Assembly (NCBI GenBank): GCA_963931865.1
Contig: OZ007511.1
Coordinates: 4,668,626 to 4,732,625, forward strand
DNA: 64,000 nucleotides
Source of the DNA: Axinella damicornis
Lineage: Eukaryota; Porifera; Demospongiae; Axinellida; Axinellidae
Reading direction: 5' to 3'
This document shows, piece by piece, positions 1 to 10,941 of this stretch. Within the stretch, counting starts at the first letter, position 1. Each line of letters opens with the position of its first letter. The notes under the pieces are model-generated. The model was not told the DNA's origin and ran no database searches. It saw only the letters and a program-made list of their open reading frames with translations. Made by a program: the position numbers and the translations under genes.

Positions 1-957
1 ACGCTTCCAGCTCTTCTGTATGTCAGCTATTATGGTATGGCAGAAAGTGGCACAGGCTCAAGCCCAAGAACACATGCAGAGTGCAAGTTGAAACAAATGA
101 CTGAGAATAGCTATACTGACCGGAGAATCCACCTTAGTTAGCTGCATTGAAACCATAGCACCGAGAGTAGCTATGTTGTGGTAGTTATACTGGATGTGTA
201 GGCTAGTTCAATTTGTCACCTAGGTCGCAGAATAATATTCATTTGCTGTGTTGCTACTTCCAGATGTTATAATTACTGTTAACGTTAGTTTTGTAGGTAG
301 CTAGGTAGCTACTTCAATAGCTATATATGGTCCGTTCCCTTTATAGTAGCCATAGCTAAAATTAATCCGGATAAGACTATAGTGTAGCTACATACATGTC
401 AACCTCAGACAGCCAAAGAGATTTTGGGTCCAATAATCCACAGCTACATGACAAAATATAATACTAATAGTTACTAGTTTATCAGTGAGACTCCTAAAAC
501 ACATGTAGGTATAGTACATGTAGCATGCATCTAAATCAGTTTGAACTCTTGCAAGGTCAATCGTTTGAGATACAGGCAGCAGTAGCCAATCGACTGCCTA
601 CGGTGGTATTGCTGGAAACAGATGTTCCAGAACTACCAGGGCTGCTAACTGTGCCGGGAGCTGCTACGGGCAGAACCATGCAATGATTGAGAATGCCTTA
701 ATGGTGACCATAGAGCAGTGACCAATCCACCATGCAGTGAAGTACGTATGTCTGCAATATTGGTGCTGACATACATGCAGATTGATGCTTCTTTTATTAT
801 AAAGCTACAAAAATCCATGTCAGCTAGGTGTCAAGATAGATTGTCTATTATAGCTACACACACAATCATGCAGTCTTTAATTGGTCTTGCATAAGCCCCA
901 TTATAATAGCTACTACGCAATGCAGTGCATACTTACTATGCAATGTACAATGCATAG
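1..957. other. AT-rich intergenic DNA, no gene seen
   Basis: No long reading frame, paired splice signals or repeat with a clear boundary was found. The stretch is rich in TAGCTA and TGCAT words, which recur through the window as background. Confidence 0.5.
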
Positions 958-1063
958 CTACTTAGTCAAAACTGGCTGGAGGGGACTGACCCGTGGGACT
1001 ACATGATGCAAAGCAGCTCCCATAGTCATTGTGTTGTATGATGAAGTTTGAACTAGTGAATAC

Positions 1064-1144
1064 GTGTGTGTGTGTGTGTGTGTATGCGTGTACATGTGGA
1101 GGTTTGGTCCATTTATGCTGGGGGTGGGGGGTGGGGGGGGGGGG
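1064..1144. repeat. (GT)n microsatellite followed by a G-run
   Basis: A GT dinucleotide run occupies about 1064-1083. A G-rich stretch at 1120-1144 is broken only by two T residues. The open frames here come from the repeat itself and are not genes. Confidence 0.9.
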
Positions 1145-1413
1145 TATTCCTTTATGCATTCACATGCATATGCAGAGAAAAAAATCACATAAAAGCTATC
1201 CAGTATATCTAGTAATAATCATTGCACGTTATCCAATTGATGCAACATTGAAGAGTTAAAGGGTGAGTATCACTATGTAATGTCACTGGCCAGTGGCAGT
1301 CGAGATCAGCGAGGCAATACGATCTGTGTTGAAGACTCATAACAGTGTACGTACATGCACTTTAGAGCAGCATCATTGAAATTTAGCTGAAGAAAAAAGA
1401 ATTTCTATAACAA

Positions 1414-3564
1414 TCATTCAGCGTGTGTACATATCAACTTGACACTACAAATCATAGGATAACATATGTGGACCAGGCGGGCATATAGATTCATGAGGAA
1501 AACCTGTTTCAAAGCTGTCCCTACATCATATATCTGCATGATATCTCTAGAAAATTCCACACGCTGTGCAATCCTTTTGAGCAGTGCTACAAAACTGGCC
1601 TCAGAAAACTCATTGGTGTGTTCATTCTCACTCATAAACACAACCCCACCACAGATCACTCCTTTCAAGCGTACTCCAGAGCCGTATGCAGTCCAGAGAC
1701 GAGAGACCAACTTATAGTGTTGAAGACTCAAAACAGAGTAGGCCAGCTTTAGGGTGAGCTGACTCAACCCAGGCAGTGAGAAGATGGTCTGAAATAAGTG
1801 CTCCACATCTTCTGCAGGTAGTTCCAGGAAGTTACTCCTACCTAGGTCCAGTTCTTGCATTGGACGGGGGTGTGTATGCAGCTCTTGTGCTATGGTAGGG
1901 AGAAAGATATTTCCAGGGTTTAAGGCGGTGGGTAGGACCGGAAGGATCAGTCCTGAGAGGGTAGGAACTTGAAGCAGGGCTTTCAGGTCGTCTTCAAAAG
2001 TTGTACAGTCAGCCATTGATGGGTCTGAAAAGCGTAGTCGAATCTTCAGTGACCTCATGTGGAGGTCAGGGTGCTGGGCAGCCATGTGGAGCGTATTGAT
2101 ACAGCCGGTCTTGCTCTGAAAACAGCCCACTTCTAGGACGTTCAGACATATCTTAGGGAAGTTGAAAAGCATTGCACATACCTCACGATAGGACTGGTCA
2201 ACAGGTGGGTGATGAGTGGAGTGCAAAGTCAAATGTTTGTAGTCCACGCCTGAATCAAGCACCTGTCCAGCGATTGATGGAGTTGCTGAGTGTGGCTCTG
2301 TTGGAAGTGTTCCTACTAACTCCGACATCTGCAGAGTCTGCTTGTGGGAACAAGGTGATGCCAGATATGCATAAACAATATTCCCAATGACATTCAGGGG
2401 GGCACGAAAATTGGAAACATCAAGCACTCGAAACTGTGCATGACTGACAAACCTAGGTAGCAACGTAGCAAATTCTAAGAAGTGCCTAGAGAGCAATACA
2501 TCTTTCCCGAGCCGGAGGTGCAGATGAATTTGTTCCAGTGAATTTGCTTGTTTCATTACATAGGCAAGAATCTGGAAAACAGACTTATAGCAATTTTGCT
2601 GTTGCTGCTCGTCTAGAGGAGGATAGTGTTGTTTTCTCAAGCAATAACCTGAAGATAATCGGATGGTTTTGAGCTTGGGGAGAGTGCCAGAGCATACAGA
2701 CTGAAGCACAACCACCGGAACATTGGGCCAATGGCCAAGAGCAGTGACTTGCATTTCTTCGACCTCATTCAAAAACTCTTTCAGCGTATCACATGCTTCC
2801 CTCTGTAGCAAAAGTCTTCCAGGTGAGGGGTCACTGGGTGGAGTTGGATCCAACAGGCATTTCGGCTTGTAGGAACAGCCATTCATGAGCAGAGCGATGA
2901 GCTCGGTATCAGATACCCTCACGTTAGTAGTCTTGTAGTGAGCATAACGAGGGGGTGTCAGTCGGTCGTAAGCATTGCCACATTCAGCCTTGTAGAAGAC
3001 AAAGCGATTTGTCAGGCTTTGGCAGTCATACCTATTCTCTACATTGCCACCTTCGTTGAGCAACTGGTACCCCTTCAAGGAGATCAGCCAGTCTAATGCT
3101 ACTGTACCGCTATAAAAGTAGTTAGTTTGAGTATCTAGCCGAGAAAAGAACAGTTCTGCATGATAGTGCTCTAAACTGCTACAGAGAATGGTGGTAGCAA
3201 CCACATGGAGGTACCGTTCCCTCCATGACCAGCTGCTGTCATCATGATCACTCAACTGATAATCTTTAGCAGCTTTGTCAGTTGTCAAAATGCTCTTCAC
3301 TTGTGCATCATTCCAGGGAGGGAATTTCCCCTTCCAGATGCTGTCAAGGTCGACACCAACTGCCACAGGATTGTTCTCAAATTGGCACAAGTCCAGGACT
3401 GGTATATTGGCAAGCAGACGATAGCGGAGTCTGAGTGGGAGGAGTGCCAGCAACCCTGGCGGGTAGTGTTCTAGGTCACTGATCAGCCACGCAAGGCATG
3501 AATCCTCCAGAGAAAGTGGGATGATCAGTTTATCCAATCTCGGTTGTTTCACTTCTCGATCCAT
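1414..3564 (-). CDS. Intronless F-box/LRR-like protein, 716 aa
   Basis: This is the only long frame in the window that does not look repetitive or transposon-derived. The start is an ATG at 3562-3564 and the stop lies beside 1414. Residues ~36-60 (LPLRLRYRLLANIPVLDL and around) resemble an F-box-like helix pair. The C-terminal half has leucine-rich stretches, for example MQELDLGRSNFLELP near residue 568 followed by LPGLSQLTLKLA, as in the LRR substrate-binding part of F-box/LRR proteins. No signal peptide or membrane segment is evident. F-box proteins normally recruit targets to SCF ubiquitin ligases; that role is inferred only from this weak resemblance. No introns are visible, which fits a retroposed or lineage-expanded single-exon family. 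It could also be an unrelated LRR protein. The frame is very likely real; the function is uncertain. Confidence 0.7.
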   Translation of the reverse strand: MDREVKQPRLDKLIIPLSLEDSCLAWLISDLEHYPPGLLALLPLRLRYRLLANIPVLDLCQFENNPVAVGVDLDSIWKGKFPPWNDAQVKSILTTDKAAKDYQLSDHDDSSWSWRERYLHVVATTILCSSLEHYHAELFFSRLDTQTNYFYSGTVALDWLISLKGYQLLNEGGNVENRYDCQSLTNRFVFYKAECGNAYDRLTPPRYAHYKTTNVRVSDTELIALLMNGCSYKPKCLLDPTPPSDPSPGRLLLQREACDTLKEFLNEVEEMQVTALGHWPNVPVVVLQSVCSGTLPKLKTIRLSSGYCLRKQHYPPLDEQQQQNCYKSVFQILAYVMKQANSLEQIHLHLRLGKDVLLSRHFLEFATLLPRFVSHAQFRVLDVSNFRAPLNVIGNIVYAYLASPCSHKQTLQMSELVGTLPTEPHSATPSIAGQVLDSGVDYKHLTLHSTHHPPVDQSYREVCAMLFNFPKICLNVLEVGCFQSKTGCINTLHMAAQHPDLHMRSLKIRLRFSDPSMADCTTFEDDLKALLQVPTLSGLILPVLPTALNPGNIFLPTIAQELHTHPRPMQELDLGRSNFLELPAEDVEHLFQTIFSLPGLSQLTLKLAYSVLSLQHYKLVSRLWTAYGSGVRLKGVICGGVVFMSENEHTNEFSEASFVALLKRIAQRVEFSRDIMQIYDVGTALKQVFLMNLYARLVHICYPMICSVKLICTHAE

Positions 3565-3871
3565 AATTCAATTGCTGTACAAAGGAAAAAATACTTGTGA
3601 GTGACCGTTATAATTACACTAAACTGTTACAACTCTTTCAGTCTGAGAAATCAATTGCAAACTGGTAGCGTAAAGCACAAAAGGGTGTGGATTTAGCGTC
3701 CATATACCCCTACACCCCTGTAGATTAAAATAATAGTCTTTTTACATAATCTACATTAATATTAATCTAGACACTATACATCACACTAATGAAGCAGCTT
3801 GAACTTCGCTTTCTTTCTCCACTTCTGGCTTGAAACTGCTAGTTCCTACAGCCATCGTAAGCAGATAAAAC
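3565..3871. other. Upstream flank of the F-box/LRR-like gene
   Basis: This is the 5' side of the minus-strand gene. It is AT-rich, and no convincing TATA box or CpG cluster was found. Confidence 0.4.
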
Positions 3872-4075
3872 GAGCCTGGAAATGGAGGCCCAAGACGGTT
3901 TGTTTAATTCTAAGCCCAAATATGATGGAAATGGGCCTCTCAGTGCCCCTATCCCTCCCTTTCTGCTCATGCAGATCCTAAGTCCCAAGGCTTTGCTGGA
4001 TGTGACATCATAAAGCCGCAAAAAAGTCTTACATCCTTCATACCTTGTGGAAGTGGGCTGGCCGGCAGAACTAGG
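3872..4075 (-). repeat. Decayed copy of repeat family F
   Basis: It shares the block running from GGAAATGGAGGCCC through CCCAAGG to the GATGTGACATCATAAAG end with the better copies at 13.7-15.35 kb, in the orientation of the 14.85-15.35 kb copy. Confidence 0.6.
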
Positions 4076-4283
4076 AAATGGCATGTGTACGTATTACTAA
4101 TATCCCTGTGAGTTTGATTGCCAGCAGCTCTTAAAATGAGTACTATATATCACTGAAAATTATGGGCTACTCCATGCCTGTTCTCAGCACATCACGGACG
4201 CCGAATTGGCACCTTTATGCATAGATTTGTGATGGATGACAGGGATCTATTTCATAATCGAAAGAGATCCCTAGAGTCTGTGT

Positions 4284-4722
4284 TAGCCTCGTCCCCAGAC
4301 CATAGTAGAAACGGTCTGGCAACGAGAGTTCAAACTGTTACGTACTTCTACTGCCGGAAAGTTGGCAGTACATATACCAATCAAATTTCAGAACGTTGTC
4401 ACATGGCAATAGTAGAACTCAATTTCGTCATGCATTGAAACATCGCAGTTACGCCCATTCATCGCAATAGTCGATCACACTAGTGTAGGCATTTTCACAA
4501 TCATTTTATTTGCTCGACTTCTGTTTGACTTCCGGGGCAGAGCCAGCAGTAAACAGTTCCTTCCATGAGCAGGAAAGGACCGTTCTCATCAGCTAAAAGT
4601 ATCATGTGCAGTAATCTGATATTAACTGCTAAAGAAGTAGTGCAGTTGCCGTGACACAATTATAGTTTGAATATTCACAGTAGTTGCCAGGCAGTTTCTT
4701 GTAAGGCCTGGGAATGAGGCTA
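4284..4722. mobile_element. TAG-family MITE, type C
   Basis: It begins TAGCCTCGTCCCCAGACC and ends GGCCTGGGAATGAGGCTA. The interior matches the copy at 20565-21023, including AGTTCAAACTGTTAC near the left end and its inverse near the right end. No coding capacity. The 9-bp flanks no longer match, so this is an older insertion. Confidence 0.75.
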
Positions 4723-5147
4723 CGCCCATGTGGAATTGCTCAGTGTCACAAGTCAAAATCGTTCTGAATACAAGTCATGTGACTGTCCCTAAGGAACCTT
4801 TCACTGTAAACTTGCTCCCCCACAAGATGATTAGTCTTGTTTCCAGACCCAAACAACCCCAGCATGCACCGCTTCCACTAGAGGAAGATGGTCTGGTAAC
4901 TTGAGCAGTGATATTACAGATGTACGTACGCCTGGAATGCAGGAATGCTCGATCATTGGTTCAAATTCTACTGCTATAGTCCCTAGAATGGATCGCATGT
5001 GGTAGCTCACAAGACATCTGTTTTATACCTTGGTAAAGCCAGTTGGTACGGCAACGGCAGGGACCGGGTAATCCCGACAACTACCTTGCTTTCTAGGAAA
5101 CAAATTTGTGTGGTATGGCAGGATAAGTTGACCCTCAACCATGCACC

Positions 5148-5196
5148 TAGTCTCATTCCCAGACCATTGCAAAAAAATGGTCAGGGAACGAGACTA
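5148..5196. mobile_element. Miniature 49-bp TAG-family foldback
   Basis: TAGTCTCATTCCCAGACC, a short A-rich loop, then the inverse ending GAGACTA. It is only two terminal repeats joined together. The flanks do not show a clean duplication. Confidence 0.6.
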
Positions 5197-5538
5197 ATGT
5201 AGGCACTCTAATAAAGGTGCCACTATAAAATAACTATGATCGTCGGGGGGTGCTTTCATTGGAGAGAGGAAAATTGCTGCAAACTTTTAGGGGTGTCTTG
5301 GTTAGAGAGGTGCTTTGTAATTGGAGCGACATTACAGTCGTCAGTATCCGTGTGCTGATCGGTTTCCTCCTGTAGCGAACTCGAGTTCTTCCCACTTCTT
5401 TGGGCAGTCTACCGGACACTTCGGCTTTCGTGCTGCAAGCGGCCAAAGGATAGGCTGATGGCACAGCAGAGTACGCCAATTGTCTGTCAGCCGTCAGCAC
5501 GGCAAGACTGGTTGCATGAAAATCTCTCTTATTGGAAG

Positions 5539-5552
5539 CCCCCCCCCCCCCC
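5539..5552. repeat. Poly-C run
   Basis: An uninterrupted run of 14 C residues. Confidence 0.9.
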
Positions 5553-5952
5553 AAATAATTATATTTCTTCGGCTAGAGGGCATCCTCTTCAGACTGGGAA
5601 AAATATCTTCGGGTTGTGGGGGCGCCTTTCCACACCCCCCTTTTTGTCTTGCAGCTCGCTGTGAGCATAGCTATGACTTTGTGAAGAAACTTCGTTATGA
5701 AAGTTAGTGCAGAATGGCAGATAGGATAAGGAATGATGAAACCTTACTGGACTAGCCGGTAGCTAGCTAGACTTTGTGCATCACAGTGCATAGATCTATA
5801 CTAGCTGCACCTGGACTAGTCTTCAGAATTCGTGGAGGCACCTCAGGATTGTTGTTCTAGGATCCTAGAGCAACGAGCTCGCCCTTCCTTGTCTGGAGGT
5901 CAAAGGTGAAAATTAGTATCTTGCACGCTAAGCTAAGTACAGTCTAGACTTT

Positions 5953-6024
5953 CGCGGCGCGCGCCGGGAAGTCTGGCCGGCCCAGCCCGCGAGACTAGCC
6001 CCTTCCGCCCGCCCGCCCCGCACT
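5953..6024. promoter_or_regulatory. CpG-dense patch, possible promoter remnant
   Basis: A short stretch with GGCGCGCGCCGG and repeated CCCGCC, strongly unlike its AT-rich surroundings. No open frame or splice pattern follows it, so a regulatory role is only possible. It may be a fragment of an unrecognised repeat. Confidence 0.25.
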
Positions 6025-6141
6025 GGTTGTGATATCGATGACTGGAAGTACAAGTGTTGTTGTGCCACGCTTTGCACGGTTTCAGCTGCTGCGCAGCCTT
6101 GCCTTGATGTGGAGGAACTTCTTGCCCCTAGACAAGACCAA

Positions 6142-6179
6142 CCCCCCCCCCCCCCCCCCTCTCTCTCTCTCTCTCTCTG
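6142..6179. repeat. Poly-C run joined to (CT)n
   Basis: About 18 C residues followed by a CT dinucleotide run. Confidence 0.9.
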
Positions 6180-6490
6180 TAGACGGCTGGCTACGGACTG
6201 TACTCCTCACCCACAACTGCTAGCAAAAATATCGAGGTGAGGGAGTGTGAGTGTCTCTGAATGGTGTGTCTTTTAACTGGCTGGATATGAAGCAGTCTAT
6301 GCTTGACGTCATCAGTGTAAAATGGCCCCCCACTAGTTTGGGCCCCCCGGGATCCAAAATTGTAGGGCCCCAGGGATCCAAAATTATAAAGTAAGTTGCG
6401 ACTCTAGTCTCATCCCCAGACATTTTATGTCCAGGTATATGCCAGGATTGAGGTCCCAGCATGTACTCAGTTCAACCCCCTAAACATAAC

Positions 6491-7680
6491 CCCGTTCCCA
6501 GGCGCTCGAAAGTGGGAGAGGAACGCGTGGTATCCACTGTTCGCGCATGCACAAGAACTTCCGCTACATTCTCCGTGTAATCCCTCGAAATACAGAAGCT
6601 GAAATAACACAGAGAAAGATTAGGTAGAATATACAACTGCAACCTGCAGCATCATGCAGTAGAGATGAGCACATTACTCCGGTTTAGAATAATAGTTACT
6701 GGTAATTATGGGCTGAAAATAGGGTATGACATCATTCATGTCTATGTATTTAACATTATAGTGGTGCTAGGAGACACAGGCCCAGTACATTGCCAAACTC
6801 CCTGGGGACTATGTGGGGTCTACTGCAATGTTACAGTGCAATAAGAGAAATGAGTGAAGTGTCGTTTGTTCCTGTACAATTGGGCGTCCGGTAAAGTCTG
6901 CATTATGCGAATTAGTATTGGGAATTGAGGGGGATAATTCTCTGAGAATAATGAAGAATAATTCAGGAATAGAATAATGGGTGCCCATCCCTATCATCAG
7001 GAGCGCATAATGAGGTAGCGAGCGGAAGGAAGGGAGGAGCGTGAAATGACCACGCAAAGGATTAAAAATTGAAAATGTTCCTACGGTAGTCCCGTTACTA
7101 TTTATAGCATGCACGTGTATTTCATTGACTGACTAGGCCTACAGCGACGGGCCATATCTCGATGGGAGAGAGAGAAGATAGTGTCCATAAGTGGCGCAGG
7201 ATGTTTCCCAGCAGTCTTGAACTCCAGAAAAGCAGAAGGGGCAGTTCTTTCCACTAGTCGAGACGCCCGCTTGGCTGTGTGAAGCGGCTCGATCAACTTC
7301 ATCGTCATACGGCACTTTCTCAAGGTCTGTCACTACCAGTATGTCACTCCCGTGCCTCGCTACCATTGGAGTCCTGATACAGGCCTTTTCTTTGTGTTCT
7401 AGCTCGGCTAGTAGTCATCCTTCTTTGAGTACTCGTGCAAGCTAAAAATAGTAACGGGACTACCGTGGGAAAGTTTTCCATTTTTAATCTTTTGTGTGGT
7501 CGTTTCACGTTCCTCCCTTCCTTCCGCTCTCTATCTCATTATGCGCTCCTGCTATCATGCAGAGCAGCATGTATGGCTTCCAAGTCTGTGGATGGTGGTG
7601 TACGCCACTTCTGCCTTCCCAAAGTGGATGAGAGGCACAATACAATGGAAAGAGCCTATAGCATGTATGACTTGGCTGCA
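6491..7680 (+). mobile_element. TAG-family type E remnant, split by later insertion
   Basis: The left part (6491-6659, with CGTTCCCAGGCGCTCG and TGGTATCCACTGTTCGCGC) and the right part (7559-7680, with AAGTCTGTGGATGG) match consecutive parts of the full type E copy at 25634-26175. About 0.9 kb lies between them, including the long-TIR element at 6998-7551. The right terminus is not recognisable. Confidence 0.5.
6998..7551. mobile_element. Non-autonomous DNA element with ~117-bp terminal inverted repeats
   Basis: Bases 6998-7114 are repeated inverted at ~7435-7551 (CAGGAGCGCATAATGAG at the left end, its complement at the right) with few mismatches. Both flanks carry CTATCAT (6991-6997 and 7552-7558), a 7-bp target duplication. 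The ~320-bp interior has no credible gene. The ends are CAG..CTG, as in hAT or P-like elements, but the superfamily is not settled. Confidence 0.75.
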
Positions 7681-7871
7681 TGCGCTTCACCTTCTGATCA
7701 CTGTAGCTTAGCATGGTAGCAGCTGGAGCTTTGGTAGCTGTAGGGTTTGAGTATGTCTTTCTAGATCCAGTTGATCATGGCTTGTATATACCCATGACCA
7801 CAGCATGTCTTGTATAATATGACACTGGACAGTTTATACCGGCACTCATCCTCCATTGTCTAGCTATGTAT

Positions 7872-7912
7872 TAGCCTCATTCCCAGGCCACGTGGGACTG
7901 GGAACGAGGCTA
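7872..7912. mobile_element. 41-bp minimal TAG-family element with perfect 9-bp target duplication
   Basis: It consists of TAGCCTCATTCCCAGGCC, a 5-bp spacer and the inverse GGGAACGAGGCTA end. GCTATGTAT is present immediately left (7863-7871) and right (7913-7921). The duplication shows that this tiny hairpin is itself a transposition product or an internally deleted one. Confidence 0.85.
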
Positions 7913-7980
7913 GCTATGTATACAATAAACACTCACTATTAAGGCCAGCATTTTGAAACCCGAGAAGTGGGTCTATATCT

Positions 7981-8070
7981 GACCTCGTTCCCAGGCCTTC
8001 TACACTTCCATTTTTTGATTGCTTGCAGTATGCCCAAAAAAAAAGGCGGACAAGGCCCCGTGAATCTTAG
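7981..8070 (+). mobile_element. Left-end remnant of a type B TAG element
   Basis: CCTCGTTCCCAGGCC followed by GATTGCTTGCAGTA resembles the left end of type B elements. No right end was found. Confidence 0.35.
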
Positions 8071-8204
8071 CATGTGATCTGCAGCACAGCTTTTCGTCAC
8101 AGAATCTGACGCAATGGCTTCATGGTGCATAAACCTTGGATGCCTGAGCAAGCTCCACATTAGTGGGAAGTTATGACATTAGATGACACTTGGATATGCT
8201 GGAG

Positions 8205-8657
8205 TAGCCTCGTTCCCAGGCCTACCCCGTTTTTTCTGTTCTTCGGTTTTCGTTGACAATAATACACGGATGCGGAAGGGCAGCGAAAAACGGGGAAGAC
8301 CTGGTACCATTCATCACGTGCTTTATGTCAAGTGGACGTAGGGGGGGTGTGGCCCAACCGCAGATAAGTTTAAAAACCGCCGACGAAGTTGTGTAGATCG
8401 TCTGAGGGTCTCGACTAGTCATGGAGCGTTCGAACCGAGCCGACTGGATGATGAACAGCCCTCAGCCAAGTTCAGGACCTGCTGAAACGACTACGGGCCC
8501 CGCCCCCCCTACGTCCACCCTTGCGTCCACCTGACGTCACTCACGTGATGAATGATACCAGGCCTTCCGCGTTTTTCGCCGCCCTTCCGCATCCGTGTAT
8601 TATTGTCAACGGAAACCGAAGAACAGAAAAAACGGGGTAGGCCTGGGAACGAGGCTA
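8205..8657. mobile_element. TAG-family MITE, type A, with 9-bp target duplication
   Basis: 453 bp with ~75-bp terminal inverted repeats. The left end is TAGCCTCGTTCCCAGGCC then TACCCCGTTTTTTCTG; the right end is its complement. ATGCTGGAG flanks both sides (8196-8204 and 8658-8666), an exact 9-bp duplication. The interior contains CGTTCGAACCGAGCCGACTG, shared with the copy at 13246-13711. It is non-coding. A 9-bp duplication with long inverted repeats best fits Mutator-like (MuDR) elements; no transposase for the family is present here. Confidence 0.9.
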
Positions 8658-8725
8658 ATGCTGGAGCATTACTACATTGCCAAAAATTGGATTAAGAATG
8701 AGATTCATAGCATTCTAACAGCAGT

Positions 8726-9073
8726 CCCTGGTCAAGCAGGCACAGCCCCTAACCGCCCTGGTCAAGCAGGCACAGCCCCTAACCGCCCTGGTCAAGCAGG
8801 CACAGCCCCTAACCGCCCTGGTCAAGCAGGCACAGCCCCTAACCGCCCTGGTCAAGCAGGCACAGCCCCTAACCGCCCTGGTCAAGCAGGCACAGCCCCT
8901 AACCGCCCTGGTCAAGCAGGCACAGCCCCTAACCGCCCTGGTCAAGCAGGCACAGCCCCTAACCGCCCTGGTCAAGCAGGCACAGCCCCTGACCGCCCTG
9001 GTCAAGCAGGCACAGCCCCTAACCGCCCTGGTCAAGCAGGCACAGCCCCTAACCGCCCTGGTCAAGCAGGCAC
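8726..9073. repeat. 30-bp minisatellite, about 11.6 copies
   Basis: The unit CCTGGTCAAGCAGGCACAGC plus CCCTAACCGC repeats almost without change; one unit has GACC for AACC near 8991. The period is a multiple of three, so all frames stay open, giving false reading frames on both strands. Confidence 0.95.
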
Positions 9074-9185
9074 GTGGGGATGCCACGCGTGGAGGGTGGA
9101 TATGGTCTAGCAAACATGCACTTGATTGTGTTTCCAACTTCCCACTGCCCAATCAGATCTCACTGAAGTGATTCACTCCAATTTT

Positions 9186-9211
9186 TGTCTCGGCGCCGAA
9201 GCGCCGAGACA
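9186..9211. repeat. Perfect hairpin
   Basis: TGTCTCGGCGC, a 4-base CGAA loop, then GCGCCGAGACA: an 11-bp perfect stem. It could be a terminator-like or foldback-element end. No gene is adjacent. Confidence 0.8.
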
Positions 9212-9358
9212 CAGTGCTGGGTACGTACACGTCTGTCTGTCCACGTCCACGTGGCCACATAGTTTGAGCGCATGCGCGACAGATTTTACTAACTAGCTAG
9301 TTGGCCTAATATTTATGTATGTGCATGTGGCCGCACCTTACAAGTATCTAGCTGTAAG

Positions 9359-9780
9359 TACGTAGCTAGCAGCCGAGAAAGGCAACGGCAAAGAAGGCAA
9401 CAAGAGAGAGAGAGCAACGACTACAAGCTGACCGAGAGAGGAGACAATTGAGGAGGCAACGAGAGAGTCAGGAACAGAGAGAGCAACGGCATGTGGCCAC
9501 CCTACTGCGCTAGACAAAGAGTCAAGATCATGTGAGATTTCAGCAAGAGAGGCTAAAACAACAAGAAGTCGGATTACAAGGTATACGCAAGAATGATCGT
9601 CTGAGAAGCGCCAAGAACGCAGACTATACAAGCGGACTGAGAAAGACTACGGCAAAGAAAGCCTGAACAAGAGAGTCCGGAACAGAGAGAGCAACGACTA
9701 CAAGCTGACCGAGACAGGAGACGGCTAAGAAGGCCATGAGAAACCACTGACCAACGTACATGACGTAGGCAACGTGTAGC
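9359..9780. repeat. Purine-rich degenerate direct repeats
   Basis: Phrases such as GAGAGAGCAACGACTACAAG and CTGACCGAGA recur two or three times with changes, and the strand is strongly purine-rich. It may be the decayed Arg/Glu-rich coding start of a transposon, but no intact frame remains. Confidence 0.45.
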
Positions 9781-10589
9781 TAGCTAGATGCTCATAGACT
9801 ACATCAGTATTCCTCCATTGACAAATTTAGTCTAAGTCTTCTCTTCAAGCCACTTTGTCTGTGTGCTCACGTATACTTTTTTTAGTCAAAGTCAAAGGTA
9901 TGACCAGTGCTCCTTTCATTGAAGTTTGTCCATCATAATTATGTGTCTATTGGTGCAACAAATTGTGACGTGTTTGCCTGTTGACACACTAAAGTCTTTC
10001 ATCAGTACGGCAGCATGCGCCAAGAGCTATAGCTAGCTAGCTAGCTACCAAGCAAACATCTGTAGTGTCCAACACTCGTATCAGTCTTGCAAGCAAACCG
10101 CCGAGACAATTTTTCCAAAAAGACGCCTTGTTATTCATGATTGTTGTAGACCAAGCCATGTGTGTGAAGAGCATCTTTAAGGCTAGACAAACTTGTCCAA
10201 CTGGGATGCCTCCAAGGGTGCAGAACTCCTCCTCAACTGTAGCTCTGCCTTCTGTGCACAGCTTCACCGCATGCGCATGCGATGGCCATGCAGGTAGAGA
10301 GGGGCTACTCGCTAGTGGCTAGACTGAGACCTAGCATAGCATAGGCCTATAGCCACAACTGCCAGCTGTAGCTCAAAACGTCTGTGGGGTGCAAGTTGAC
10401 GTTGCCATGAAAGCAGTGTGGTGCAAAAATGACAGTGCAGTGCTGCACCCCCAACAACAGGCCTAGCAAGTCTAGGAATGCTGTGCTTAAGTATCAGTAG
10501 AGACAAGGGCTCTCTTGCAAGAGGACTCCCTACCAATTGCATTTCTTAGGGTGGGGTGTGGAAAAATTAGACAGCTATAGAGTGTATTG
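9781..10589. other. Intergenic, no gene supported
   Basis: It contains a TAGC tetranucleotide run near 10026-10046. Short frames have no recognisable domain. Confidence 0.4.
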
Positions 10590-10941
10590 TAGCATTGTTC
10601 CCAGGCCCGTGCCATTTTCGGTTGCACAGAGAGCACAGAGGCCCTGGTATCTTTCCTCAAGGAAGGTGGTAGAAAGGACTTAATTGAGTGTGGGCGCACT
10701 AGCTGGGGCTCAGAACAGCTAAGGTACCAGGTACTTACCACACGTATCTAGCTAGCAGAGGATGACTGTCCAAACGTTGAACGTGTAGTTGGTTGAACGC
10801 AAAACTTCTTTTTTTTTTTCGTTCTGAACATTTTGGCCATTTGTCGATTACGTAATGCTCATGTGAGGAAACATACCAGGCTCTCCCTGCTTTTCCGTAC
10901 TGCAAGCGACGAAAATTGGGCGGGGCCTAGGAACAAGGCTG
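10590..10941. mobile_element. Decayed TAG-family MITE, type B
   Basis: The left end is TAGCATTGTTCCCAGGCCC and the right end GGGGCCTAGGAACAAGGCTG. Internal landmarks shared with 12608-13003 include AGGTACCAGGTA, CGTATCTAGCTAGC, GTTGGTTGAACG, and GAGGAAACATACCAGGC near the right end. Target duplication no longer visible. Confidence 0.75.

Noticed and set aside
8595..9152. Alanine/proline-rich and cysteine-rich frames
   Set aside because: Produced by the 30-bp minisatellite.
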